The notes under the pieces: generated by a model
Told to the model about the DNA's origin: nothing
Database searches by the model: none
What the model saw: the letters and a program-made list of their open reading frames with translations, nothing else
Made by a program: the position numbers and the translations under genes
NCBI GenBank assembly: GCA_006937955.1
Contig: SSNP01000005.1
Location: 8,287,836-8,351,835, forward strand
From: Pachypanchax playfairii
Lineage: Eukaryota > Chordata > Actinopteri > Cyprinodontiformes > Aplocheilidae
DNA: 64,000 nt
Direction of reading: 5' to 3'
Shown here: positions 12,788 to 24,200 of the stretch, in pieces
Position numbering within the stretch: position 1 is the stretch's first letter
Layout: each line of letters begins with the position of its first letter

Positions 12788-13714
12788 CTATATTTAAATC
12801 ATGTACATATCTAGTCATATAGACGTTTATGGTTACTTGTGTTGAAAATTAGGAACATAATGTAATAGTAACATTTTTGGGGTAGCTTGAGGCACTTTCT
12901 GCAGGGAATTCATATTATTTCTGCTAAAAAATCAGTGTAATGCAACACTGACAAGAGTGTAAAGATATGCAAAGTACCAAAAAAGAAACTTAAGTTGAAA
13001 TATTTGTGATAAGAGTTGTTTTTAGATGCCAGTAACTCACTTGGCTTTGGCCCTGCTGTCACTAGATATTAGCTCATCTGTCGGGTTAAAACTAATCTCT
13101 GTTGAAAATAATAATTAAACAAATGTTTTCACACACACCCCCACTTTGAAAGATCTAAACAATTTCTTTCAAGGGAAAGTCTATCTTTTGCAAAAACACA
13201 ATCTAAAGTGTGTATATAGATTTATTAGTGCAAAAAGTGTTAAAATAGCTATTAGATACTAAATTATTAGAATTTATGTTGTGCTGAAATAAATTGATCA
13301 TGCATCATAATGTTATATTGGAGTTAGAATCTTATGTTAGTTTTGTCATCTGAGTGCTATTGTCACACATAAAGCATTTAATTACATTTATACATAATTT
13401 AAACTGGATTTATTTTTTGAAAAGAGAATCATCATGATTAAAATATACAGCTTTAACAGCCTGATCTCACAAAAAACATTTCATAACATGCCAAGTCATG
13501 TTGATTCTTATTAATTTAACTAAGTGGATTTTAAATGTGTCCCTTTCCATAATTAGTTACTTGTTACAATGACTTTTCCAAACATTTTAACAAACTACTG
13601 ACCAAAAAAAGAAAACTCAGGAACATATTTGTATTAAAAACACCAGATCAGACCCATCACATTTAAAATTTAGAAGCAAAAGAAAAACAATCCTTTATTT
13701 ATGCTAGGATGCAT
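12788..13714. other. Noncoding, no recognised feature
   Basis: Strongly AT-rich DNA with several poly(A) and poly(T) runs. No open frame, RNA gene or repeat terminus recognised. Confidence 0.6.
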
Positions 13715-13915
13715 TTTTATTACACACACAGGAATTTGGTCCCTGCATTTAACCCATCTGTAAATCAAGAGCGCTCTATGAGCCGTGATTAATGAAACAC
13801 ACCCGGACCAGTTGACAGCTGCAGCACCTGGGGATCAATTGGTGTTTTAGGTGCTGCACCTGGTCACTTCTTAAGTGGGATGTGACAGCGCTGCTCAGTC
13901 ACTATCCTAGCTTTG
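13715..13915. repeat. Dispersed fish repeat fragment
   Basis: The wording GGAATTTGGTCCCTGCATTT followed by AACCCATCTG, then CACCTGGGGATCAATTGG and TTAGGTGCTGCACCTGG, matches a repeat I recall as very common in teleost genomes (a segment ending in a 'lower of gene count' style retroelement tail is not visible here). It is probably part of a non-LTR retroelement, but class and orientation are uncertain. No coding potential remains. Confidence 0.55.
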
Positions 13916-15344
13916 ATTTTTTCTGCCAACGTTTAGACTCAAAAGCCGCTTTTCTGTCCTCCAAATCAGGGCTGCTATTTTTTCACAAAAGGAGCAGAAA
14001 TGGGATTTAAGAGACATAAACATTGGAGTTCATATTGTGCTCTGGACCTCAGTTCAACCACATCCCCTAACCGCAAACAATGTGCTATAACTCAAAAGCA
14101 TTGTTTGAGACAAAAGACACACTCTTCCCATTGGCTTGGTGTCCAACATGACCGTTATACCAAAAGCTTTTATCTTCCTCAGAGGTGCAGTCAAGGCCTC
14201 CGTCCATTCCCAGCACGTGCTCTTCCTTCAGCACGCTTCAGTAAATCTGAAAACAGAGCTACTCCTCTCCTTTTCTTTCCATGGAACACTCCCGTAGACA
14301 AAATGAAAACATAAATTCTCATCTCACAGGGTTTAATGTGTTATTGAAGATAAACCCTTTCATAAATTAATTTTTTTTTTGTCTCTGGAAACTAGTTGCA
14401 ACTGAAGAGAACATTTTATAGAATTGTTCTGACTTGGTATTGGGAAGGTTGCTAAATCCAGTAGTCAGGAGGGGGTCGGGACGGTTTAATGTGAGATGTC
14501 GGGTGAGTTGAAGTGTGATCGCTCATTCCATGAACAGCTGTGGTCCAAAAAGAATATCATACTCTTCTTCTCTTTATAAATCAATAGAACCACTGCTTTG
14601 GAGTACAAAAAGTTCACAACCGAATGATTAATCTGTTGATATTATTGCTGTTAAGTATTTAAAAGTATTTTTTACTTCTGATTAAATCTACAAGTAGTAC
14701 TTGACTTCTGATATGCAAGCTCACATTTCAGGAAGGTAAGTGGATGTGTGCATGTCTGGATTTCCACTCATCTCGTCCCGAGTCCCACTGGTTTTGTGGT
14801 TTCTTGTTGATTCCTGGACTCTTTATTTCTGCTGGTGGAGGGATATATGATAGGACAGGTTGTGGTGTGGCTGATGACAGTGTTTGTGATCCTATCCTGA
14901 CTTGTTTAATGTTTTTGTTCCTACATGAGTGAGATTTGGCGTCATGTTGTTAATGCTACTGATTTGAACTGGGGTGTCATGTTGAATTAAAGCATAGTCT
15001 TGATTTATAAACGCTGTAGATTTATTAAATACATAAACGCACCATCATTCTGTGGGATTCCTCTGATTAAAGCTGCTTCTACCAAAGATCACAAAAATCT
15101 GGGAAAATATTTCAATATACCCCATTAATTCAAAGACAGACATTTTGTGGGAAAGAAAAAAATTGTCAACATGTCAGATTTTTGTGTTCTTTGTAATTTA
15201 TGCATGTGGGGCAAAAATTACTGTCATTTATTGTGTGTGAACGGATTAGGATCAGTTATCCTACAATTTGCAGTTAGGAATTTAGCCTGTAGGTGGATTA
15301 TGTTTAAAACACTGGATCATTTAAAGCAGAATAAGACATGTTAA
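13916..15344. other. Noncoding tract
   Basis: No gene seen. The open frame 14000-14314 has no recognised domain and lacks repetition, a signal peptide or a splice context; I regard it as chance. The rest is AT-rich DNA. Confidence 0.55.
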
Positions 15345-15845
15345 CCCTTCGTGTACCAACCAGATCGCTCAGGTCTGTCGACCAGGGTCAACCTGTCATC
15401 TCTTCCAAATTAGTGGAAGCAGCTTTCTGTGTTTGTGCACCAAAGACATGGAATTCAGATCTCAGCGAAGCTCCCACTCTAAATACTTTCAAAACTATTT
15501 AAAAACGTTTTTATTTGCACTAACAGATAGTTCCAGTTAGTTTTTAGTTTATTCTGGTATTAATGTAGTTCTTTAATGTCCATCGCTGTGTAAATGTGTT
15601 TGTATGTTTAATTAATTGTGTATATTGATCCATGCATTATATGTATCTATACAACTGTGTCCATGCTTGTATATGTCTGTATGTGTGTGAACATATTTGT
15701 GAACATTTTTATGCACATACACAGTTTAGTTCATTTATAAATGTCTTTTTTTTACTGTTTTACTACATATTACATTTTATTCCTGTTGAAAAGCTCATTT
15801 GGTTGGTGCAGGTAGAAATGTACTTTATAAATAAAGTCTGATTTG
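15345..15845 (+). pseudogene. L2-like LINE 3' fragment (reverse transcriptase tail)
   Basis: Translating the plus strand from 15419 gives a peptide with APKTWNSDL followed by APTLNTFKTI, and then a stop at 15500-15502. This is the C-terminal signature of L2-type LINE ORF2 proteins, where an 'AP.LWNSLP' box is followed by 'aptl.sFK..LKT.LF'. The stop interrupts the LKT.LF part, which continues after it as KRFYLH. Upstream, 15358-15400 reads as the preceding YQP.RS.RS-type segment in a shifted frame. The 3' part ends with ACTTTATAAATAAAGTCTGA near 15820-15842, the usual short tail of such LINEs in fish. The copy is 5'-truncated and dead. Confidence 0.8.
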
Positions 15846-15873
15846 GGTAATACTGATAGAAGTGTTTTGTTAA

Positions 15874-16431
15874 AGAGGCCATTTCATACAAATAACAGGA
15901 CTTTGTGGTTATTTCTTAAGTATCAACCTGTAATATGAAATATTTTATATCTAAAAAATGTCAGGAAACACTGATTAACAGACCTTTCAATCTGTCTGCA
16001 TCAAAATTCGGGTGGTTCCAGCTCCTTCAGTCAGGCTTCGGCAGCATCTCGTTTATTGAATTTGCTGGACTCAGATTGGCTAACAAATTAGCCTATGAGA
16101 GCATAGTAAACTGTTTCTTGCCCCGCTGCGCATGGCAACAGTAGACTTTCTCTCTTCCTGTTTGATACGTCTTATGCTACAGCTTTTAGCCAGCAGCATG
16201 CTAGGCGTGGTTTCAACTGCGGGAGCTGCTGAATACTAACGAACAAAGAAGTTGTGATGAAACAGATACAGGCCGTTCGAACTCGGGAGAACTCGGGTGT
16301 TATCGCCACCTGCGTAGTTTGAGAGATTAAAACTGAAAGAGAAGTTGTTGATCTGTTTTCACACCCACTATGAAGGTAAGAACACCTGTGGAGCTAAAAT
16401 ATTCAACAGAAACCTCAGAAAAAGGGCCTCT
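15874..16431 (+). mobile_element. TTAA-flanked nonautonomous DNA transposon, copy A
   Basis: The element starts AGAGGCC and ends GGCCTCT, with TTAA immediately outside each end (15870-15873 and 16432-16435). TTAA target duplications are typical of the piggyBac superfamily, although the ends here do not show the usual CCC start, so the superfamily is an inference. A close relative sits in reverse orientation at 54919-55503, and by eye most positions agree along the whole length, which fixes both boundaries. Copy A lacks a short segment near its right end (ACCGTTTTTAATGGA in copy B). The short open frame inside is not evidently conserved between copies. Plus strand here is an arbitrary reference direction. 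Confidence 0.88.
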
Positions 16432-16435
16432 TTAA

Positions 16436-19400
16436 AATCTTTCTAAGGTATTTGTCTATAGTGATTTTTTTCTTATTAACTGGAAACCTTAAATTTGCAT
16501 ATTTCAAGCCTTATTTGAATGTTTTTACAACTGTGGAACAAAGCAAAGACTGAGGACCTGAGATAATTATTCTTAAAGCAGCATTTGATAATTAGCTAAA
16601 TTCAGAGTGAAAAAAAGCTGCATTTTAAGTGAATGTTCGATCAGTGACAGCAGGTTGTGAAGGTTTTTCAAGTTGAATCAGCATCATGACTCTCGCTCAG
16701 ATGGATGCTTCTCATACTTGTTTGATTTATTAATTATTCTCAAAATGAGAATTGACTAAAATAATGCTTTTATTGTGTAGAGAATTTTACATCTGTTGGA
16801 CAGAATCTTTGTATTTAGTATTTATAAGTAGATTTTTTTACAAGCAGAAATACTGAATATTTCAACGTATGTAAAATACACACTGGGTCAGCAGCAGAGG
16901 AAAGATATCTGGGGTTTACCGTCAAAAGAATGTGGACTTAATTAAGAAACTTGATCACTGAGGAACAGCCAGCTTTTTCTTTCTTTCTGTTTAATCACTT
17001 TTCCTCGTTTTTAGATAACCCCTTGACTAAAACCCACGCTCATGATGGTGTCGGTTACAGTACACACCAACAACCACACTTCATCTTCCAAACACGCAGC
17101 CAGAACTTTCTGTTTTTGTCTCATAAAACCACTCAGCCCTCCCCCACTGTCCTGCCATGCTAAATATTAACAGTCTTCATACTCTGTGTGGTCTTGAGTT
17201 ATAAAACAGATTGATAATATTTTATTTTTGCAGGACTGTGTTTTTGTCTGAGTAGGAAAGTTAGAGCTGATCTCTTGCATAATGACTGATAAGTTTGGAT
17301 CATGTGGAGAATCAACATCGACATTTTTAGTAACATCTAATTTAGATTGTTTCAGGTGATTAAAGCAGAAATAAAGCAGTCATTTATTTACCAAATTCAG
17401 AGATTATTATAGGATATATCAACGGCTTGTATGAAAATAAAACAGAGAATAACAGACACTGATCTGCTTCGGTTCTCGTATGTTTTCATGTTGTGCAAAA
17501 TATGAATACTGGCATGATGAATGTAGAATTGAAAGTTTCCTTTAACAGCAGCACAAAGTTTTATATCGCTTTTTCCTGGAAGCCGGTTTGTGCATTGTGA
17601 CAGTTTTTTTTTTACAGTTTTGAATCCAACTATATTGCTTTTTTTTTTGTTAAAATGATCAACAATGTCTTGGCCTCCTACAGCACAAAGAGCTGTCATC
17701 TCCAGTCACTCTAAAAACCGACTTGTCACCATGTGGAGGAATGTGATATATGGACACAATGCCAGAGGATTTGCAAGTTGACATTGGCAGGAAACGTCTT
17801 CCAAACAAACAACACATGGCTGCTAAAGATCTGTGAAAAACTCACACTGAACTTCCAAAGTTCTGATTGGAACCTTGTGATTCCTAAAGACAAAGTCAGA
17901 TTGACTGAGTTGGTTTAGAAAACATTGCAAGTAGCTCTGAAAATGATCTGATTTAGAGCCAGTTGTCGTAAGAGCCTTTTGGGCAAAATATAAAAGAAAA
18001 CATTAACAAATAAAACCTTCAAGTTAGTTTCCTGTATCAAAGTAACACACCTCAAATCAAAAATCCTTCCATCTTCGCTGTTTTGAAATGGAAAATATTG
18101 TTGAAGACAATCTTTAATTCTAAAAATCTGTACCGACTCTGCTGTATTCTTTCATATCAAGTCTCTGTATGTTGCAAGAGCAAATTTTATAAACACATTT
18201 GGTGCACTTTATAGAAAACTGGATGCCAAAATGTGAACAAGACATTACAAGTCCCATAAAACACAGGAGGGGGTTGTGTAACGTTCAATGGGTCAATTTA
18301 TTTTCAGTGGATAAAATCCAGAATCATGTCGTTTTACATACACCTGGTAAATTTACCAGTTTGTTTTGTTTATACTAATAGATTCATGTCGGTTTGATCG
18401 ATTCTGTTATTGTCATCGTGTTTATAGCTGACTTCATCGGACATCAGCACCAACATGTCAGCGTGTTTTCAACTTCCCACATTATTCATACTCCACAAAC
18501 AAACTTTATCATTAAGCTCCAGACTTTCCAGTTAAATTATGTTTATAAAGAAGTGTAAAAACCCAGTCATAGTTCAAAGGGTAGTTTTCTTTTCCATGAT
18601 GCAATAGCTTCATATGAACGAGGCTATGATTTGGGTTCCTTTTAGAGATAATTAAAACTTTCCCAGGGAGGCAGTAAAATGAGATATGTTCTGCTGATCG
18701 GAGCTGCCAACTTGTGAAAAACAAGTAAAACTAAGATTCTGTTGACACACATGGTTTATTTCTCCGTGGCCATGAATTGTAAATCTCGAACTATGTCAGC
18801 CCTTGTCTGGAGTACACATTATCATTTATTTATTTTTGCATGCATGTAACTTTTACTGTTTTTATTTGGACACTTATCAGTGTGCTGCTGACTCAGGCCT
18901 TATATTTACCCTCTGGTTTGTGTTAGTGTGAATGTCAGGAGTAGCGTTGGAGTGCAGACTGAGCAGCCGAGCGGAGAGAAGACTGGCGGTGTGCGATTGT
19001 ATGGTTGTGATAAACTTTTGAAACCAGGATTGTAGCACTTGCCCATCTTGGCAGCAGACTTGTGACACCGGAGAAGGAGAGTAGCAACAGCTGCAGCAAA
19101 GCCAACTTTTCTGCCAATCTCCCTTTTTCTCCTGGAAACAGGTCTTTTCCACTCTTTATTAGAATTGATTTATACCATTTTGCAAAGTATTGAAAAACAC
19201 AGGTTCATGACATCGCACGTGGTTCTGGCGGGAGGAGGAAGCTGCGTGAGCGCTCGAAGGGGCTAACCAAATAAAAGTTCTGCAAACAGAATAAAGGAGC
19301 ACGGGAAAAAAAAAAATCAAGCCTGTGCGGACTTCATACTTCTGTTATTGTGCCAGAAAAAAGTCTTGATCTAGCAAGAGGCCATTTCTCATTCAATTAA

Positions 19401-20756
19401 GTGTTCCATGTGTGCGTTCCAAAGCTTCATGTGCAGCAGCTTCTGAGCAGGTCTCATCATTCACACACAGCCTTCTCTTTAACACTCAACCACTTGCCTA
19501 TCAAAACAGGCCTGCACAAGGTCTGCTTGAGCCTGTGTGTGCATGTGTTTAACATGTACCTGCATTGCATATACTGTATGTATGTGTTCTTTACATTTCA
19601 GGGGTTTACCATCTCTACAGTGTGCAATTGTGTATTTTGGATATTTTCTATAAACCATGTTGAGTTCAAATATCTGCTGGAGTTTGACGTAAATGTTTTA
19701 CATCAGTTTTTACAGCGTGTCTTCATGCTTTCTCATCCTTCCAGGAGGAAAAAAAAATGTGTATGTAGTGTCAGTGGAAAGAAAACGTCCCTTTTATCCA
19801 ATCGTGCATCTGAACTGACTGGTTGAAGAGACAGGAAGTGAGACAAGGACAGGAAAAGAAAGAGAAAAACAGAACCAGCAAACATCAGACAAGGTTTCTT
19901 TATTGTTGGTCGGCCCAGTAAAAGTTGATCAGAAACATGTGGTTACAAAGCCGGAGTAACTTGAGCAGAAAGGGAAGGATAAACTACGGAGGAAAATGAG
20001 TGACACGTAATAATAACTTACAAATGTAAGAAGAGACTGAGGAGAGTTAAGATGCTTATTGGATCAGAGGTCAGTTTGGTTAGAGAGTTAATTTAAACAT
20101 CCAGATTATGTCACAGTGGTTAAACCTATTGATAACAAATGCATAAACAAATTCACCCTTTTTTATTAAGAGGGTTCCTAATGGAGTGAAATGAACATCT
20201 GATTGGCAGCTGTGGTAAAGGTTCGTAAAATGTTCTGAACGCAAAGAAAAATAAGCTTTATTATTATAACGTTTAGTTTTGGAATGTCTGAACCCTCCTT
20301 TAAAAAAAACCAAAATAATCATTTCATTTCAGTTCTTTCAAGCCACATTGTTTAAAGAGACACTTGTGAAATTTAACTGAACAGGAATAAAGCAATAAGG
20401 TCAGGAACTTCACCAGCAGGTGAGCAGTCTGCCTCTTTATAAAAAATACCAACTCTGATAATGAATTGTTTTGTATTATATGTGGTATTCACTGTACTAC
20501 AAGTGCTTTTCATGCAATGTTAGTTAAAAAACTTTGATATAATGACTATAGATCCATATCGAATTGGACGTAAGCCAGACAGGTGCAAGTTTCTGAGGTT
20601 TTGTTAATTATTTTTTATCATCCTTCTTTTACTATATGATGTTTACAGATCAACTCAAGGAAACATTCTCAGTGGAGGAGGGAGATAAGAGTCTGTGTAT
20701 ATGCTCATCATCGCATCTGTCACAAAAGTCCACACATTTCTCCTGCATGATTCCCA
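16436..20756. other. Noncoding tract
   Basis: No gene seen. The longest chance frame is 19401-19826, which is rich in Cys, His and aromatic residues from AT-rich DNA and has no recognised domain. Region 19200-19290 has a few CpG and GC-rich words but no promoter structure I can defend. TTTAAAGAGACACTTGTG at about 20350 resembles a TTAA-element end, but no partner was found. Confidence 0.5.
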
Positions 20757-20948
20757 TTAATTTGACCTTTGACCTCTTCCCTTGCACACAGCGATTCCTC
20801 TTGATGCTCTGAATCTATTGATGATATTATTCACTGTAGATGATTGGATCTTTAAAGTCTTCACAATTTTACATAGAGGAACATATTTCTCAAATTGCTT
20901 TATGATTTTTAGACATGGTTTGCCGCAGACAGGTGAAACTTTGCCCAT
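20757..20948 (-). pseudogene. Tc1-like transposase, N-terminal fragment
   Basis: A 63-residue open frame begins MGKVSPVCGKPCLKII and contains VPLCKIVKTLKIQSSTV and NIINRF, then ends RGIAVCKGRGQRSN. This is the start and first helix-turn-helix of a second Tc1-like transposase family, in which the consensus has a basic linker after the helix-turn-helix. The frame stops at 20757 and I see no catalytic DDE region beyond it, so the copy is 3'-truncated or too decayed to follow. The start methionine agrees with the family start. It belongs to a different Tc1 lineage from both other copies in the window. Confidence 0.85.
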
Positions 20949-21270
20949 CTTTATATCTGAGAGGCTCCGCCTCTCTCTGAAATGCTAATTTTATTCTCAG
21001 TCCTGTTACTGAGCTGCTGCCAATTAACCTGATTAGATACCAAATGATCCGCCAAGTGTTTTTGAATTGTGCTACTTCTATTTGTTGCATCTGTTCCAAC
21101 TTTTTGAGCTTATATTTTTTATTAAATATTATATAACTCAGGTTTAAGTTCTGATATATTGTATTTGTTTGACTGGAAATAAAATTGTGGTTTGGAGGCT
21201 TTGCAAATAGTCGTATTCTGTTTTATTTACACTTTAGACAGCGTGTTTACTTTTTTGGAAGGGTGTTGTA
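20757..21270 (-). mobile_element. 5' part of a truncated Tc1/mariner element
   Basis: About 320 bp of noncoding sequence separates the transposase start at 20948 from the presumed outer end at 21268-21270. That end reads, on the minus strand, TACAACACCCTTCCAAAAAA, close to the TACAACCCCAATTCCAAAAA-type terminus known for this fish Tc1 family, with TA outermost. The segment 20955-21080 also follows the usual 5' untranslated wording of the family (for example CCAATTAACCTGATTAG). The far end was not found. Inner boundary set at the end of recognisable coding sequence. Confidence 0.7.
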
Positions 21271-24200
21271 TTTTAGACATGGAATGCTGTAAGATCAGCC
21301 AGAAGGAAAGACAGGAACTTCTTAATTTATCCATCATGAGCAAACAGTGTAGATGGTTGATTCACCTGGTGTGGATATCAAATTATGACATTCTGTTTGA
21401 GTTTTAAAAAAATTCTGTCCTGATTTTTAGAGTTCTGTTCCAGCTGATATTGTATTGAAGTGAGTTAAAACCCAAACAAAGACTCAGGGCAGGGAGCTTG
21501 TTAATAAGGATTTTATGTGCATTGAGGTTTAAATAGAGATGAGGTATCCAAGTCAACAGGCTTGAAATTAACTTGTACACAAAATTAAAACTAATTCTGA
21601 AAGTCTCCACATTTCACTTTTATCACATAAAAGTTTTGGGCAGTCCTGCGTTTGGCCCATGGGATCAAAACTAGTTCACAGCCACTCTTAATAGCTTATG
21701 TTGCTGATTTATTTGTTTGTTTAGCGTGTCTACGACTGCTGGCTGCTCAGCGTGTTGGCCCACAGGAGCAAAGAACCACACCACTTTATGATTCATGTTT
21801 CTTTTACAGTCCTCTCTAAATCTTCATAGTTTACACACAGCTAAGGGAATCAGAAATATTTATGTCTGCTCTTCGGTTATTTTGTCCTTTAAAATGTTTA
21901 CTCTGTAAATTTCTTCTTTTTTTGCACATTGTTGTTAGTTTTTGTTGTGGGGATCTATTATGAATAACAAAATGATGTTAAGGATTTGGGCATCATTTAT
22001 AAATTCAGAGCAGTAATTGGATGACTGAGTAACATTCAACCTTTAAGTTTTCCAGACACAATCTGACCCTTAATTCCCTTAATTAAATGTGTACATTTAT
22101 TTGGTGATGTTTGTGTATTTGCATCATTGTGTTACTGAATCTGTTCATGCTAACTGAAAACCCCCTTAATGTTGGATGTGAAATGTTAATTTAAAAAAAA
22201 TTTGCCAAAACATGTTCCTGTCAGGGTCTTGTTGGGGTCTTTAGGCCTGTATCAAGAATGCAGTGGGCTTCCCATTATGTAAGGATAAGTCCATGATGGT
22301 TTTCTGTTCAAAACCTTTGTGGTATCAGGGTCCTGATTTATCCAGGACCCTGTATGACTCAAGACTAAACAAAAACGTCCCCATGTGGTTTATAAAATTT
22401 GTTTTTTTGGAACTTGTGCCACAGTGGGGATCAGGTCGTGGGCACACTGGTAGTATCATTTTTGGAATGTGTAGAAAATCCCTGGGACACATAAAATAGC
22501 AGCAATAAACCTATTTGAAGCACCATCATAATTGCATCCTTACTAAAGGAGGTTTTCCAAACTTGTCGCGATCCAGCCGTGTTCCGGTAGGTTTTGTAGC
22601 TCGTGGAAGGCGTTGCAGACTCGTTAATCTCTACAAAATCCGCCAAAGAGCAATGTGAGAAAACCTTGCTTGAAAATGTGAGGGAGTCCTGGAGGCTTGA
22701 CAATTTCCATCACTTGATATCACAGTGGGAACATTAAGGCCTCTTTGTTTTGTTTTTTTGGAAACAGGCAGGTATACAAGCTGATTGAGTGTGGTGTTGC
22801 TGAGATGGGCTGCAAATTAATACTTTAATGTTCTGTTCTGTCCTGTAGCTCTGACTCTAAAGAGCAATTATTAAGATGGATAAAGGAAGGAATAAGACTG
22901 CGCTCAGTGTGATAGCGCCTCATCAGTGAGTCACACATTACAGGAGCAGCCATGGCGCAGGCTGTCGATGTGATGTGGAAAAGAAGGAGGAAAAAAATAG
23001 AGAACAGTGAACAGACAGAGCTGAACCCATGTGGAGTTTGTACTAAAACCGACACAAGTGTCATTTATTTTCATTTCATTTATTTTTAATAAGTGGCATA
23101 AGCGTCATTTATTATATACTAGAATAGTCCAGACACCCTGGCAGCTTGTTGCCACAGCAACGTGTATCTTTTTAATTTTTTCCCTCTCTTTTATTCCCTC
23201 TGAAGAAACTTCAATAATGAGTTACAACAACATCTAATTTCCTCTTGGGATTAATAAAGTTTTATTGACTTGAGTTGAACTGAACTTAGACTGGGCCTGA
23301 GGAGGAGGATGTGAGAGGGATGAGTTGAATTGAGAGTGAGAGACACAAAAAGGAGGTGTGGAGACAATTATGTCTGTAAGTGGAAACTTGAACAGTGTGG
23401 AAACCGGGCTAGAGGCCACCAAGCAGATCCACCTGAATCCTGCCAGAGAAATCAGCTATCAGGAGTTTAGAGTGGAAACCATTTGCCCCTAAGTAAATTC
23501 AGTAGGGTTTGTAGGGATTTGGCTCGATTTCTGAGCTTCAGTGTGGGGATATTAGGGTAAGTGAGGTCCTCTTGTTTGCTGGAGAAAGTGCCAAAGCCTG
23601 TCTTTTAATGTCATTACAGCAGACAGCCCAGGAAACACAGCCAGGTGAAGTGATTCCACTCTCCATTTCCAGCTGTATAAACACACACACATTAAAAACA
23701 CACAGCCACATGTAGGATCACTTTTAATTTCTAAAGAAAATGACTTTGGCTTACATTGAAAGAAATGATCAGGATCCCATTTGTTCTTTGAGAAAAATAA
23801 AAACATTTCTTTAGTTCCTGCTTTTGAGAATTTTCTTGGCCTCATTAAAAACAGTAAATCATATGAAAGATGTAAACAAATTTAACAAGAGCTTTTGGTA
23901 TCTTTTAGCATGCTGAGAATGTTCATAGGAGCATGTTATTGTCCTTCCTCTCTTGTTGCCTCTGCTACGTTTATATTTAATTTTCTCATAAATCCTTATT
24001 GAACTTTTCCTGCCAATTCTAAATCTTTTTTTTTTTTTTAAGTTTTTTCTTCACTCAGCTGTTTAGCTTGACATGCAACACTATTAGCGCTTCTTATTTC
24101 ACACCTCAGATTTTCTTAATTAAAAGTTTAAAAAATTATTGACACTAAAACTTCTTGAAATTGAGATTTTCTGCCTTTTTGTTAGCTGAATTTATTGATA

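Noticed and set aside
14000..14314. 104-residue plus-strand frame
   Set aside because: No recognised motif, no conserved-looking pattern and no splice sites in sensible positions.
19401..19826. 141-residue frame
   Set aside because: No domain, no repetition and no splice or promoter context; composition is what AT-rich DNA gives by chance.
20340..20400. TTTAAAGAGACACTTGTG as the end of another TTAA element
   Set aside because: No partner terminus could be found within a plausible distance.
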